Source of the DNA: Propionivibrio sp.
GTDB lineage: Bacteria > Pseudomonadota > Gammaproteobacteria > Burkholderiales > Rhodocyclaceae
Reading direction: 5' to 3'
NCBI GenBank assembly: GCA_017990155.1
Contig: JAGNOM010000187.1
Coordinates: 1 to 5,962 of the forward strand
Length of the DNA: 5,962 bases
The position numbers were made by a program, and so were the translations under genes. Of this stretch, positions 1 to 5,962 are shown piece by piece (position 1 is the stretch's first letter; every line of letters starts with the position of its first letter). A model generated the notes under the pieces. The model was not told where the DNA came from, did no database searches, and saw only the letters and a program-made list of their open reading frames with translations.

Positions 1-2
1 GC

Positions 3-527
3 GAGTGGGAAAACCTGCTGGCGTTCCAGCGCTGGGGTATCCCGACAGCAAAGCTCGTCTGCTATGGCCTGGAGCGGCGTTTCGGAAGTTTTGTGCGTGG
101 AGCTTTGGTTACTGAGGAGGTTCGGAGTACCACGGACCTGGCGAAGATGGTCGGTGCGCATGACGCGCGCCTGAAGAGTCGGTCATGGGTTGCCCACGTG
201 TCCCGACAGGTGGCTCGGGCGACCCGTACCTTGCACGACGCCGGGTTCGCCCATAACGATCTGAAGTGGCGCAACCTGCTCGTCGATAGTGGCGAGCAGC
301 CGACTGTATATCTGATTGATTGCCCCAGCGGATGCTACTGGTGGGGCGTGTTTCTTCAGTACCGGATCGTCAAGGATCTTGCCTGCCTGGATAAAGTCGC
401 CAAATACAACCTGACTCGTACCCAGCGCTTGCGATTCTATCTGGACTACGCCCAGCAGAATCGGTTGAGCACGATGGACAAGCAGCGCATCCGCCGGATA
501 CTCGGCTTTTTTTCAGGGCGCGAGTAG
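3..527 (+). CDS. WaaP/InaA-type lipopolysaccharide kinase, 3' part (5' end outside window)
   Basis: The frame is open from the left edge to TAG at 525-527, giving 174 visible residues. No start is visible: the GTG at 93 lies inside conserved sequence, so the true start is upstream. The fragment opens with a segment (EWENLLAFQRWGIPTAKLV) that resembles the alpha-C helix and following strand of the Kdo/WaaP-InaA kinase family. The catalytic loop HNDLKWRN lies at 252-275 with Asp at 258-260 and Asn at 273-275, and the metal-binding Asp (DFG equivalent, LIDCPSG) is at 318-320. All three residues are present, so it is probably an active kinase. Members of this family phosphorylate sugars of the LPS inner core on the cytoplasmic side of the inner membrane. 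The substrate here is inferred from family and from msbA next door, not shown. Its stop lies 37 nt from the msbA stop in convergent orientation. The N-terminal nucleotide-binding loop is not visible. Confidence 0.85.
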   Translation, partial: EWENLLAFQRWGIPTAKLVCYGLERRFGSFVRGALVTEEVRSTTDLAKMVGAHDARLKSRSWVAHVSRQVARATRTLHDAGFAHNDLKWRNLLVDSGEQPTVYLIDCPSGCYWWGVFLQYRIVKDLACLDKVAKYNLTRTQRLRFYLDYAQQNRLSTMDKQRIRRILGFFSGRE

Positions 528-564
528 AAGAACTTCTCAGTGCATGGCTGGGTGTGTCGAGGCC

Positions 565-2367
565 TCAAACTTCGTGGCTCGGTAGTTTTTCGCTGAACTG
601 CATCGCATGCAAGCGCGCGTAGTGTCCATTTTGAACGAGCAGATCGGCATGGCTGCCGCGCTCGACAATACGCCCTTGATCCATGACCATGATCACGTCG
701 GCCTTCTCGATGGTCGACAGCCGGTGAGCGATCACAATTGTTGTCCGGTTGGATGTGACGTGATCGAGCGCCGCTTGAATGTGACGTTCGGACTCCGTGT
801 CCAGCGCCGAGGTTGCCTCGTCCAGAATCAGGATCGGCGAGTTCTTCAGAATTGCGCGTGCAATTGCCAGGCGCTGCCGTTGTCCGCCGGAAAGCAGCAC
901 ACCGTTTTCTCCGACCAGCGTGTTGAATCCATCTGGCAGGCGCTCGATGAACTCAAGGGCGTAGGCGGATTCTGCGGCTCTCCTGATGTCGTCGATTGGA
1001 GCGCCGGCCAGATCGCCGTAGGCGATGTTGTTGGCGATCGTATCGTTGAATAGCGATATCTGTTGATTGACGAGCGCGATGTGCTGCCGCAGGTTGCGCA
1101 GCGTGTAGTCCTCCACATCCACGTCGTCGATCAGGATTTGCCCGGTTTCGTGATGGTAGAAACGAGGAATGAGGCTCGCCAGCGTTGATTTCCCGCTCCC
1201 CGAGCGGCCGACGAGCGCGACCATCTGCCCCGGTTCGATCGTGAAGCTGATGTCGTCGAGCACGTCTTCCTTGCTCCCTGCGTAGCGGAACGTCAGATTT
1301 CTGACTTCGATGCGACCACTGACGCGTTCTTTCTCAACGGTACCGATGTCCACTTCAGGCGCCTCATCGAGTTGCGCGAAGATGCTCTCTGCGCCGGCCA
1401 GCCCTTTCTGGATGGTGCCGCTGACTTCGGAGAGCTGACGGATGGGCTTGGGCAGCATGCCGGCGGCGGTGATATAGGCGACCAGATCTCCTGCTGTCGA
1501 CGCGCCGCGCAGAAGCAGGACCAGGAAGAGTACCGTTGCCATGGTGGTGAAAATGACGAGCTGCAATGCCGGTGTGAAGGTCGCGCCCGTCTTGACCATC
1601 TTCAGTTGCTTGCGCGTATTTTCATCACTCGCTTCACGAAAGCGGCCCGACTCGTAATCTTCGCCGCCGAAGCTGCGCACCACGCGGTAACCGTGGATGG
1701 TTTCCGAGGCAATGTGCGTGAGATCGCCCATGGCGACCTGGATTTTCCGGCTTTGCTTGCGGAACTTCCGGCTTGCGCTGCTGACCATGACGCCGATGAT
1801 GGGCAGGATGGCGAACATGACCAGCGTGAGCTTCCAGTTCATCCACAGCAGGTAACCAAACAGGAAGACGACAGTCATGCCCTCGCGGATCACGACCTTG
1901 ATCGCATCGGTCGCCGCACCGGTGATCATCGTTACGTTGTAGGTGATGCGCGAAACGAGGTGGCCCGAGTTGTTCTGGTCGAAGTAGGCGTTGGGCAAGC
2001 GCAGGAGGCTGTCGAACAGTTTTTGGCGAAGATCGTTGATGAGGCCGAGGGAAACCCGTGCGAGGTAGAAGTTGCCGACAAAGGAGCCAATTCCCTGCCA
2101 GGTGATGGCGAGGACGACCAGCAACGGAACGCCGTAGATGAGCTCCATCTCGCCGATCAGCGGGAAAGCGTAAGTGGGCGAAGCGGGCGATGCAGTGAGT
2201 CCGTCGACGAAGTACTTGAGAATGCCAGCCATCATCGGTTGCGACGATGAGAAGATGATGTAGCCGAGGATGCTGGTCAGAAAGAAACCGATGAACGGTT
2301 TCAGGTAGCTCAGTAGTCGAAGGTAGATTTTCAGCGACGAGGTACTGGTTGGCACAGGGCTGGACAT
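565..2367 (-). CDS. msbA: MsbA, lipid A/LPS flippase ABC transporter (fused permease-ATPase)
   Basis: A complete 600-residue ABC half-transporter, the usual MsbA length, that works as a homodimer in the inner membrane and flips lipid A-core to the periplasmic leaflet using ATP. The N-terminal half has six likely membrane helices, at roughly residues 18-43, 76-98, 155-175, 178-198, 263-288 and 293-313. The C-terminal nucleotide-binding domain has Walker A GRSGSGKST at 387-395 (Lys393), signature LSGGQ at 492-496, Walker B ILILDEATSALD with Asp516 and Glu517, and the H-loop His548 in IAHRLSTI. All catalytic residues are intact. The ATG at 2365-2367 gives a normal N-terminus, although no good Shine-Dalgarno sequence precedes it. 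The gene is transcribed away from the small kinase gene on its right. The LPS-kinase context supports MsbA over other type I exporters such as drug or peptide exporters. Confidence 0.93.
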   Translation of the reverse strand: MSSPVPTSTSSLKIYLRLLSYLKPFIGFFLTSILGYIIFSSSQPMMAGILKYFVDGLTASPASPTYAFPLIGEMELIYGVPLLVVLAITWQGIGSFVGNFYLARVSLGLINDLRQKLFDSLLRLPNAYFDQNNSGHLVSRITYNVTMITGAATDAIKVVIREGMTVVFLFGYLLWMNWKLTLVMFAILPIIGVMVSSASRKFRKQSRKIQVAMGDLTHIASETIHGYRVVRSFGGEDYESGRFREASDENTRKQLKMVKTGATFTPALQLVIFTTMATVLFLVLLLRGASTAGDLVAYITAAGMLPKPIRQLSEVSGTIQKGLAGAESIFAQLDEAPEVDIGTVEKERVSGRIEVRNLTFRYAGSKEDVLDDISFTIEPGQMVALVGRSGSGKSTLASLIPRFYHHETGQILIDDVDVEDYTLRNLRQHIALVNQQISLFNDTIANNIAYGDLAGAPIDDIRRAAESAYALEFIERLPDGFNTLVGENGVLLSGGQRQRLAIARAILKNSPILILDEATSALDTESERHIQAALDHVTSNRTTIVIAHRLSTIEKADVIMVMDQGRIVERGSHADLLVQNGHYARLHAMQFSEKLPSHEV

Positions 2368-2482
2368 TGGTTTTGCGATTCAATTGCGGACCGCGAATAG
2401 TAGCACGCAGCCCTGATTCCACCCGGCAGGGGCTGCAGAAGGTAAACTCGCGTTTTTTCTCCGGAAACCGACTTTGAAGACG
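2368..2482. promoter_or_regulatory. Divergent intergenic region between msbA and the small kinase-like gene
   Basis: These roughly 115 nt must hold the start signals for both divergent genes. On the minus strand, TGCTACTAT (hexamer TACTAT at 2397-2402 with a TG one base upstream) resembles an extended -10 element, which would put an msbA transcription start near 2390 and a leader of about 23 nt. No convincing -35 is seen. On the plus strand, TAAACT at 2443-2448 is a weak -10 candidate without a good -35. An imperfect inverted repeat sits between the two candidates and is listed separately. All assignments are by eye. Confidence 0.4.
2407..2436. repeat. Imperfect inverted repeat in the divergent intergenic region
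   Basis: The left arm GCAGCCCTG (2407-2415) pairs with the right arm CAGGGGCTGC (2427-2436) with a single one-base bulge and an 11-nt loop. It lies between the candidate msbA promoter and the weak plus-strand promoter. It could be an operator or a hairpin in a leader transcript. In GC-rich DNA an arm of this size can also arise by chance, and no run of T follows on either strand, so a terminator is unlikely. Confidence 0.35.
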
Positions 2483-3070
2483 ATGGATTTAAAGGACTAT
2501 CTCGCTCTGCGAGAAGGCGCGGTCGTCCTCGAGGCTGATCCCCACGGCGATAAGGTGCTGCGCCTTGTCGATGGGACGATCTTCAAGCTGTTTCGACGCA
2601 AGCGTCTGGTGACGTCGGCCGCTCTGTTTCCTTATGCGCTGAGGTTTGTCAAGAATGCTCAGGCTTTAGCCAGGCTCGGCGTGCCAGTGCCGAAAGTGCT
2701 TAACCTTGTACGAATTCCCGCGATCGCGCGTGATGCCGTGCACTATGCGCCGCTGGAAGGAGAAACCTTGCGCGGCATGGCGCGCGTGGGCTTGGCGCAG
2801 GCTGATGAAAGAAAGCTGAAGTCTTTATTTACGCGCTTCGTGATCGAGTTGCATGATCGTGGCATTTACTTCCGCTCGCTGCACATCGGAAACGTGGTGT
2901 GTACGCCGGATGGTCGTCTCGGTTTGATCGATTTTTCCGATTTGCGCATCTATCCATGGCGACTTGGTCGCTACCTGAGGGCGCGGAACATGCGGCGTAT
3001 GCAGGGGATCGCTGATGAGAGGGATTGGCTGGACATCGACGCGATCCTTCAGCGCAAAGTCGAGGCGTGA
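2483..3070 (+). CDS. Small kinase-fold protein of the WaaP/'toluene tolerance' type, catalytic Asp replaced by Ser
   Basis: A 195-residue protein from ATG 2483. An in-frame TTG at 2474 would add three residues and has a GGA 8 nt upstream, so the start is uncertain. It follows a minimal kinase plan: a likely beta-3 Lys35 (TIFKLF), a helix with LARLGVPVPKV like the alpha-C/beta-4 segment of LPS kinases, a catalytic loop reading FRSLHIGN at residues 130-137, and a metal-binding segment LIDFSD with Asp150. In related loops (HxDLHxGN) the third position is the catalytic Asp; here it is Ser132, while Asn137 and Asp150 remain. From memory, similar short proteins near Pseudomonas msbA carry the label 'toluene tolerance protein' or hypothetical kinase. 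The protein may be a pseudokinase, a nucleotide-binding partner, or a kinase with a changed mechanism. It stops 2 nt before the next gene and probably shares its transcript. No membrane segment or signal peptide is seen. Confidence 0.8.
   Translation: MDLKDYLALREGAVVLEADPHGDKVLRLVDGTIFKLFRRKRLVTSAALFPYALRFVKNAQALARLGVPVPKVLNLVRIPAIARDAVHYAPLEGETLRGMARVGLAQADERKLKSLFTRFVIELHDRGIYFRSLHIGNVVCTPDGRLGLIDFSDLRIYPWRLGRYLRARNMRRMQGIADERDWLDIDAILQRKVEA
3062..3065 (+). promoter_or_regulatory. Ribosome binding site (GAGG) for the barrel-kinase gene
   Basis: GAGG lies 7 nt before the ATG at 3073 and inside the last codons of the upstream gene, whose stop is at 3068-3070. It decides the start at 3073 over an in-frame upstream codon at 3025, which would overlap the preceding gene by about 45 nt. 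The arrangement suggests translational coupling. Confidence 0.65.
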
Positions 3071-3072
3071 CC

Positions 3073-5295
3073 ATGCGTTTCCAGTCTAGTCCGCGTCTGA
3101 GTTTTGGCTGGGCGATTGTGAGCTACCTCTTGCGTGGCCGGATGTTCAATCCGGGGGCGTATCGACCGAAGGCGGGTCACGTGGTCCCCGAGCGTTTCGT
3201 TGGTGTAGGTGTCGCAGCGTCAGATGACCCCGCGGTTGACGACTACATCCTGGCTCGTCTGAAAGAGGCCGGGATCTGGAATGTGCGCCTGGATTTCACC
3301 TACGGTGACGGCGAGCGCCCCGCCTCGCGGCTGCTTAAGCGATTGTGTGCTGATGCATTCGGCGTGACCTTGCATTTCGTGCAACCGCTCGAATCGGCAA
3401 GGCGGATGGAGCAGCCGGATGAACGTGAGAAATGGCGCGATTTTCTCGCCGAGACGCTCGATCGTTTTGGCCAGTCCGTCGCGATGGTCGAAATCGGTTC
3501 GACGATCAACCGGAAACGATGGGCCGGGTATTCGCTTGGAGGCTTTCTTTCAATGTGGGAGATCGCGCACCAGGAGATACGCTCGCGAGGCTTGCTGCTC
3601 GCGGGGCCGAGCGTCACGGATTTCGAGCCGCTGTTCAATGTGGGTGTTCTTTCCTTGCTGCGATTGCGCAACCAGCTTCCGGATATCCATACGGACAATC
3701 TGTTTTCTGAACGTTGCACCGAGCCCGAACGATACGACCATAAGGTCTTCGGCCGCTTTCTCGCACGCTTTGCGCGATTCAATCTGGTCAAGAAGGCCGT
3801 CGTCCTGGAGAAGATCGGCGCAGCGGCTGGCTTGCCGCGACTCCTCTCGCCCGCAGCCTTCTGGACACTTCCCCGTATCGAGCGCATGTTGCCGGACAGC
3901 GAGGAGAAACAGGCGGACTACCTTGCTCGCTACATGGTTCTCTGCGCTGCGTCGGGGGCGCTTGAAGGGGCCTGGTGGGGGCCGTTCGTTTGCCACCGCG
4001 AAGGATTGATCGACGAGGGGGATTTCCCATATCCCTCGATGGAGCGCATCACGCATTACGCCAGCGTGCGGGGTAGGGTAGGCGAACTGAGGGAGCGTCC
4101 GGCACTGCATGCGCTTGCCGCTTTCAATGCGTTGATTCCCGGATGCGGTTATGCCGGTCGTTTGAGCAGCGGCGATGGTCTGGAGGTGCATGCTTTTCAT
4201 GCTGAAGCGAGCGTCGTTCACGTCGTCTGGACGATCAATGGCCGTGCGGCTGTGCTTAAGGATATTTATGCCGACGATGATCTGCGCAGCGCGTCTTGCC
4301 GTAACCGTGATGGCGGGCTTATGTCTGAGCAGCCGACATTGGTCGGGGAGTCACCGCTGTATTTGCAGTGGGAGGGCAAACCCGAAGTCGCTATAAAGCA
4401 GGGCGCCGGTGTGCTGTCTGATGTCGCCATCCATCACCACATCAACGGGCGGGCGCACTTCTTCGTCAGGGAAAACGGCTGGCGCGGCATCGTATTGGCC
4501 CGCGATGAGGACGAGGCAAAGTTGCTCCTTGAGCACATCCACCCGGCACAAATCGGTCGGCCGGCAGATGATACGACCTTGCGCAATGCCCGCAATGCCA
4601 TCTGGACGATTGAAGACCCTCGGACAGCGGGGGCAAGGCTGGTCGTCAAGCAGCCGGTGAAGATGCATCCGCACAAGCGGTTGCTCGATCGTTTCAAACC
4701 ATCGAAGGCGCTGCGCAGTTGGAACGGGACGTGCGAATTATTGCGCCGTGGTGTCTCGGCTGCGTCACCGGTCGCTTGGTTCGAGCGCGAAAGCGATCCC
4801 GGATTGATGCAGAACTATTACCTCTGCGAGTACGTCCCTGCAGAATTCACGGCGCGTGACATGGTCGGCGCTTTCGCAGCCGGGCAGACTTCGTTTGCCG
4901 GCGTTCCTGAGGACGAGGCTTACCGGCAACTGGCGGCCTACCTGTTGCGTATGCACGGCGGGGGTATCCTGTTCCGCGATCTCTCTGGAGGAAATATCCT
5001 GATTCACCCCGGCGCTGCCGGAAAGCTTGTCTTCTCGCTGATTGATACCGGGCGCATTCGTGTTTTCCAGAAACCGCTGCCTCTCGGTGCGCGCTTTGCC
5101 GACCTCGTCCGAATCTGCAACAAGATGCATCTGGCCGGACGTGCGAAATTTCTCAGCATCTACCTCGGGGCTTTGAAGCTGAAGCTTCAGTGGTGGCAAC
5201 AATGGCGCTTCGTTGCCTACGACTTCAAAGTGGCTGCAAAGCGGCGCGTTGGGCGCAAGGCGTGGAAGCAGCTGTTTTCTCGCCCTGGCCGCTGA
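3073..5295 (+). CDS. Glycoside-hydrolase-like barrel fused to a C-terminal WaaP/InaA-type kinase domain
   Basis: A 740-residue protein starting at ATG 3073, supported by GAGG 7 nt upstream. Residues about 35-335 read like a (beta/alpha)8 barrel of the GH39/GH5 type: alternating strands and helices, VEIGSTIN at 139-146 where such enzymes carry an EIGNEPN-like strand, LLLAGPSVTDFEP after it, and WWGPF at 301-305. Residues about 345-440 resemble the beta domain that often follows these barrels, ending with SPLYL at 427-431. Residues about 460-735 form a kinase domain with likely beta-3 Lys526, alpha-C Glu555, catalytic loop FRDLSGGN (Asp636, Asn641) and metal-binding Asp658 in LIDTGR. The kinase residues look intact; the barrel lacks the usual NEP Glu. 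No signal peptide or clear membrane helix is seen, so a cytoplasmic location is likely. A role in modifying LPS core or another glycan is inferred from the kinase family and from msbA. It is co-directional with the kinase-like gene 2 nt upstream and convergent with the GT2 remnant 7 nt downstream. The barrel assignment is less sure than the kinase. Confidence 0.82.
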   Translation: MRFQSSPRLSFGWAIVSYLLRGRMFNPGAYRPKAGHVVPERFVGVGVAASDDPAVDDYILARLKEAGIWNVRLDFTYGDGERPASRLLKRLCADAFGVTLHFVQPLESARRMEQPDEREKWRDFLAETLDRFGQSVAMVEIGSTINRKRWAGYSLGGFLSMWEIAHQEIRSRGLLLAGPSVTDFEPLFNVGVLSLLRLRNQLPDIHTDNLFSERCTEPERYDHKVFGRFLARFARFNLVKKAVVLEKIGAAAGLPRLLSPAAFWTLPRIERMLPDSEEKQADYLARYMVLCAASGALEGAWWGPFVCHREGLIDEGDFPYPSMERITHYASVRGRVGELRERPALHALAAFNALIPGCGYAGRLSSGDGLEVHAFHAEASVVHVVWTINGRAAVLKDIYADDDLRSASCRNRDGGLMSEQPTLVGESPLYLQWEGKPEVAIKQGAGVLSDVAIHHHINGRAHFFVRENGWRGIVLARDEDEAKLLLEHIHPAQIGRPADDTTLRNARNAIWTIEDPRTAGARLVVKQPVKMHPHKRLLDRFKPSKALRSWNGTCELLRRGVSAASPVAWFERESDPGLMQNYYLCEYVPAEFTARDMVGAFAAGQTSFAGVPEDEAYRQLAAYLLRMHGGGILFRDLSGGNILIHPGAAGKLVFSLIDTGRIRVFQKPLPLGARFADLVRICNKMHLAGRAKFLSIYLGALKLKLQWWQQWRFVAYDFKVAAKRRVGRKAWKQLFSRPGR

Positions 5296-5302
5296 TTCGG
5301 GG

Positions 5303-5869
5303 TTACTTTGTTGCGCCCAGCAGAATCACGCCGAAGCGGCGATAGTCGTCTGGACACGGCGTCCTCAAAAGGCTTGAAAGCATCGCCATGGCATAGTTCG
5401 ATAGTTGCCACGGAGCACGGCCGCGAATGCGTCGCCAGAAGCGATGCAGATGCCAGCGGAAATGGCGTTTCACCTCGGTGGGCGGGATTAGGCCCGGATT
5501 TGCTTCAAGAAATTTTGCGTACGTGATGAAGAACGCCCCAAGCATTTTCTGCCGCTGACGCAATGAGTTTTCCGAATGCTTGCGGTAGCTCGCCAGCACT
5601 TCGGGAATACGTGCGATGGCGTAGCGGGTCGAGAGACGGAGCCAACAATCGATGTCTTCGAGCGGTAAGGAAGGATCGAATCCGCCGATCTCGAGAAAGG
5701 CCTCGCGACGCAGCGTGATGGATGGGTTCGAAATCAGATTGCGATGGAAGAGCCATCGGTAAGCGGCGTGGTCTGGCCCAGGTGGCGCGTGTCGATCCGT
5801 TTTGCGTACCGGGCGAACTGTTCCTTCCGCATCGATATTGCTCCGGCCCGATGAAGTATAAAGTTCCTG
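5303..5869 (-). pseudogene. GT2-family glycosyltransferase, C-terminal part, cut off by a palindromic repeat
   Basis: On the minus strand the frame runs 188 codons from 5869 to TAA at 5303-5305. It holds the C-terminal half of a GT-A fold family 2 glycosyltransferase: YTSSGRSNIDAEG, then NPSITLRREAFLEIGGFD, the ED motif in LPLEDIDCWLRL (Glu at 5657-5659, Asp at 5654-5656, catalytic-base region of GT2), then VLASYRKH and a basic helical tail. The N-terminal nucleotide-sugar-binding half with its DxD motif is absent. Reading upstream, the frame meets TGA at 5870-5872, which lies inside the 5869-5942 repeat. No plausible start codon exists in the first 90 codons of the fragment. In the last 20 nt before the window edge only a different frame is open (PLMFEF), which could be the preceding part of the same protein. 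The gene therefore looks split and frameshifted by the repeat. It could also be a remnant lacking its 5' half. Its product would have transferred a sugar in glycan assembly; donor and acceptor are unknown. Confidence 0.75.
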
Positions 5870-5942
5870 TCATACCGGCGAAAGCCGGTATCCAGTGTCG
5901 GAGCGCAATCGCCGACTGGACCCCGGCGTTCGCCGGGGTGAC
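5869..5942. repeat. Double-hairpin palindromic intergenic-type repeat (REP/MITE-like)
   Basis: Two inverted 27-nt arms, 5869-5895 and 5916-5942, match at 22 of 27 positions when one is reverse complemented and are separated by a 20-nt spacer. Each arm folds on itself: ATACCGGC-GAAA-GCCGGTAT at 5872-5891 and ACCCCGGC-GTTC-GCCGGGGT at 5920-5939, both perfect 8-bp stems with 4-nt loops. The spacer has a further small pairing, GTCGG at 5897-5901 with CCGAC at 5912-5916. The ends are GTCA and TGAC. Repeats of this look, often translated by mistake as PANAGVQ and WIPAFAGMT peptides, are scattered in many proteobacterial genomes. No clear target duplication was found at the edges. No transposase is encoded, so movement would need a protein supplied elsewhere. 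Confidence 0.8.
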
Positions 5943-5962
5943 GAATTCAAACATCAACGGGC

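Noticed and set aside
528..564. A possible terminator between the convergent first kinase gene and msbA.
   Set aside because: Only a 5-bp AGAAG/CTTCT match with a 2-nt loop is present nearby, with no T-run, so it is not supported.
1372..2250. A plus-strand 292-codon open frame opposite msbA.
   Set aside because: It lies fully antisense to a well-supported msbA, has a composition rich in Asp, His and Ala typical of shadow frames, and shows no family motif.
1634..2422. A minus-strand open frame overlapping the 5' half of msbA.
   Set aside because: Rich in Arg, His and Pro with no motif; it is the shifted frame of msbA.
3550..4221. A minus-strand 223-codon open frame opposite the barrel-kinase gene.
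   Set aside because: Antisense to a continuous coding frame with recognisable motifs, and no motif of its own.
5869..5942. A CRISPR-like repeat pair.
   Set aside because: There are only two arms, inverted relative to each other and self-complementary, with a single spacer; this is a palindromic element and not an array.
5860..5950. A target-site duplication flanking the palindromic repeat (GAATTC against GAACTT on the minus strand).
   Set aside because: The match is only 4 of 6 and the element edges are uncertain, so no duplication can be claimed.
5505..5957. A minus-strand 150-codon open frame starting with a peptide containing PANAGVQ and WIPAFAGMT.
   Set aside because: Its first part is the translated palindromic repeat and the rest is the wrong frame of the GT2 gene; the conserved GT2 motifs are in another frame.

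Overview
The window reads as part of a lipopolysaccharide (LPS) core or envelope-polysaccharide locus from a Gram-negative proteobacterium. The presence of MsbA, WaaP/InaA-type kinases and a GT2 glycosyltransferase, together with moderately high GC, points to the beta/gamma group. The N-terminus of MsbA looks most like pseudomonad-type proteins, but that is an impression from memory and not a search result. The genus cannot be fixed from the sequence.

Layout. (1) 3-527, plus strand: the 3' part of a WaaP/InaA-type kinase gene that enters from the left edge. (2) 565-2367, minus strand: complete msbA, the lipid A/LPS flippase, convergent with the kinase. (3) 2368-2482: a divergent intergenic region with a possible extended -10 promoter for msbA and an imperfect inverted repeat. 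(4) 2483-3070, plus strand: a small kinase-fold protein whose catalytic Asp is replaced by Ser. (5) 3073-5295, plus strand: a 740-residue protein that appears to join a glycoside-hydrolase-like barrel and beta domain to a C-terminal kinase domain with intact catalytic residues. It begins 2 nt after the previous stop. (6) 5303-5869, minus strand: the C-terminal half of a GT2 glycosyltransferase, cut off from any N-terminal part by (7) a 74-nt double-hairpin palindromic repeat at 5869-5942. About 20 nt of flanking sequence follows to the window edge.

How they fit together. MsbA flips lipid A-core across the inner membrane. The kinase-fold proteins are plausible modifiers (phosphorylation of core sugars) or regulators of core assembly, and the glycosyltransferase would have added a sugar. 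The most unusual content is the tightly coupled pair of a degenerate kinase and a barrel-kinase fusion, and the GT2 gene apparently broken by a repeat. No tRNA, rRNA, CRISPR array, transposase or phage gene was seen.
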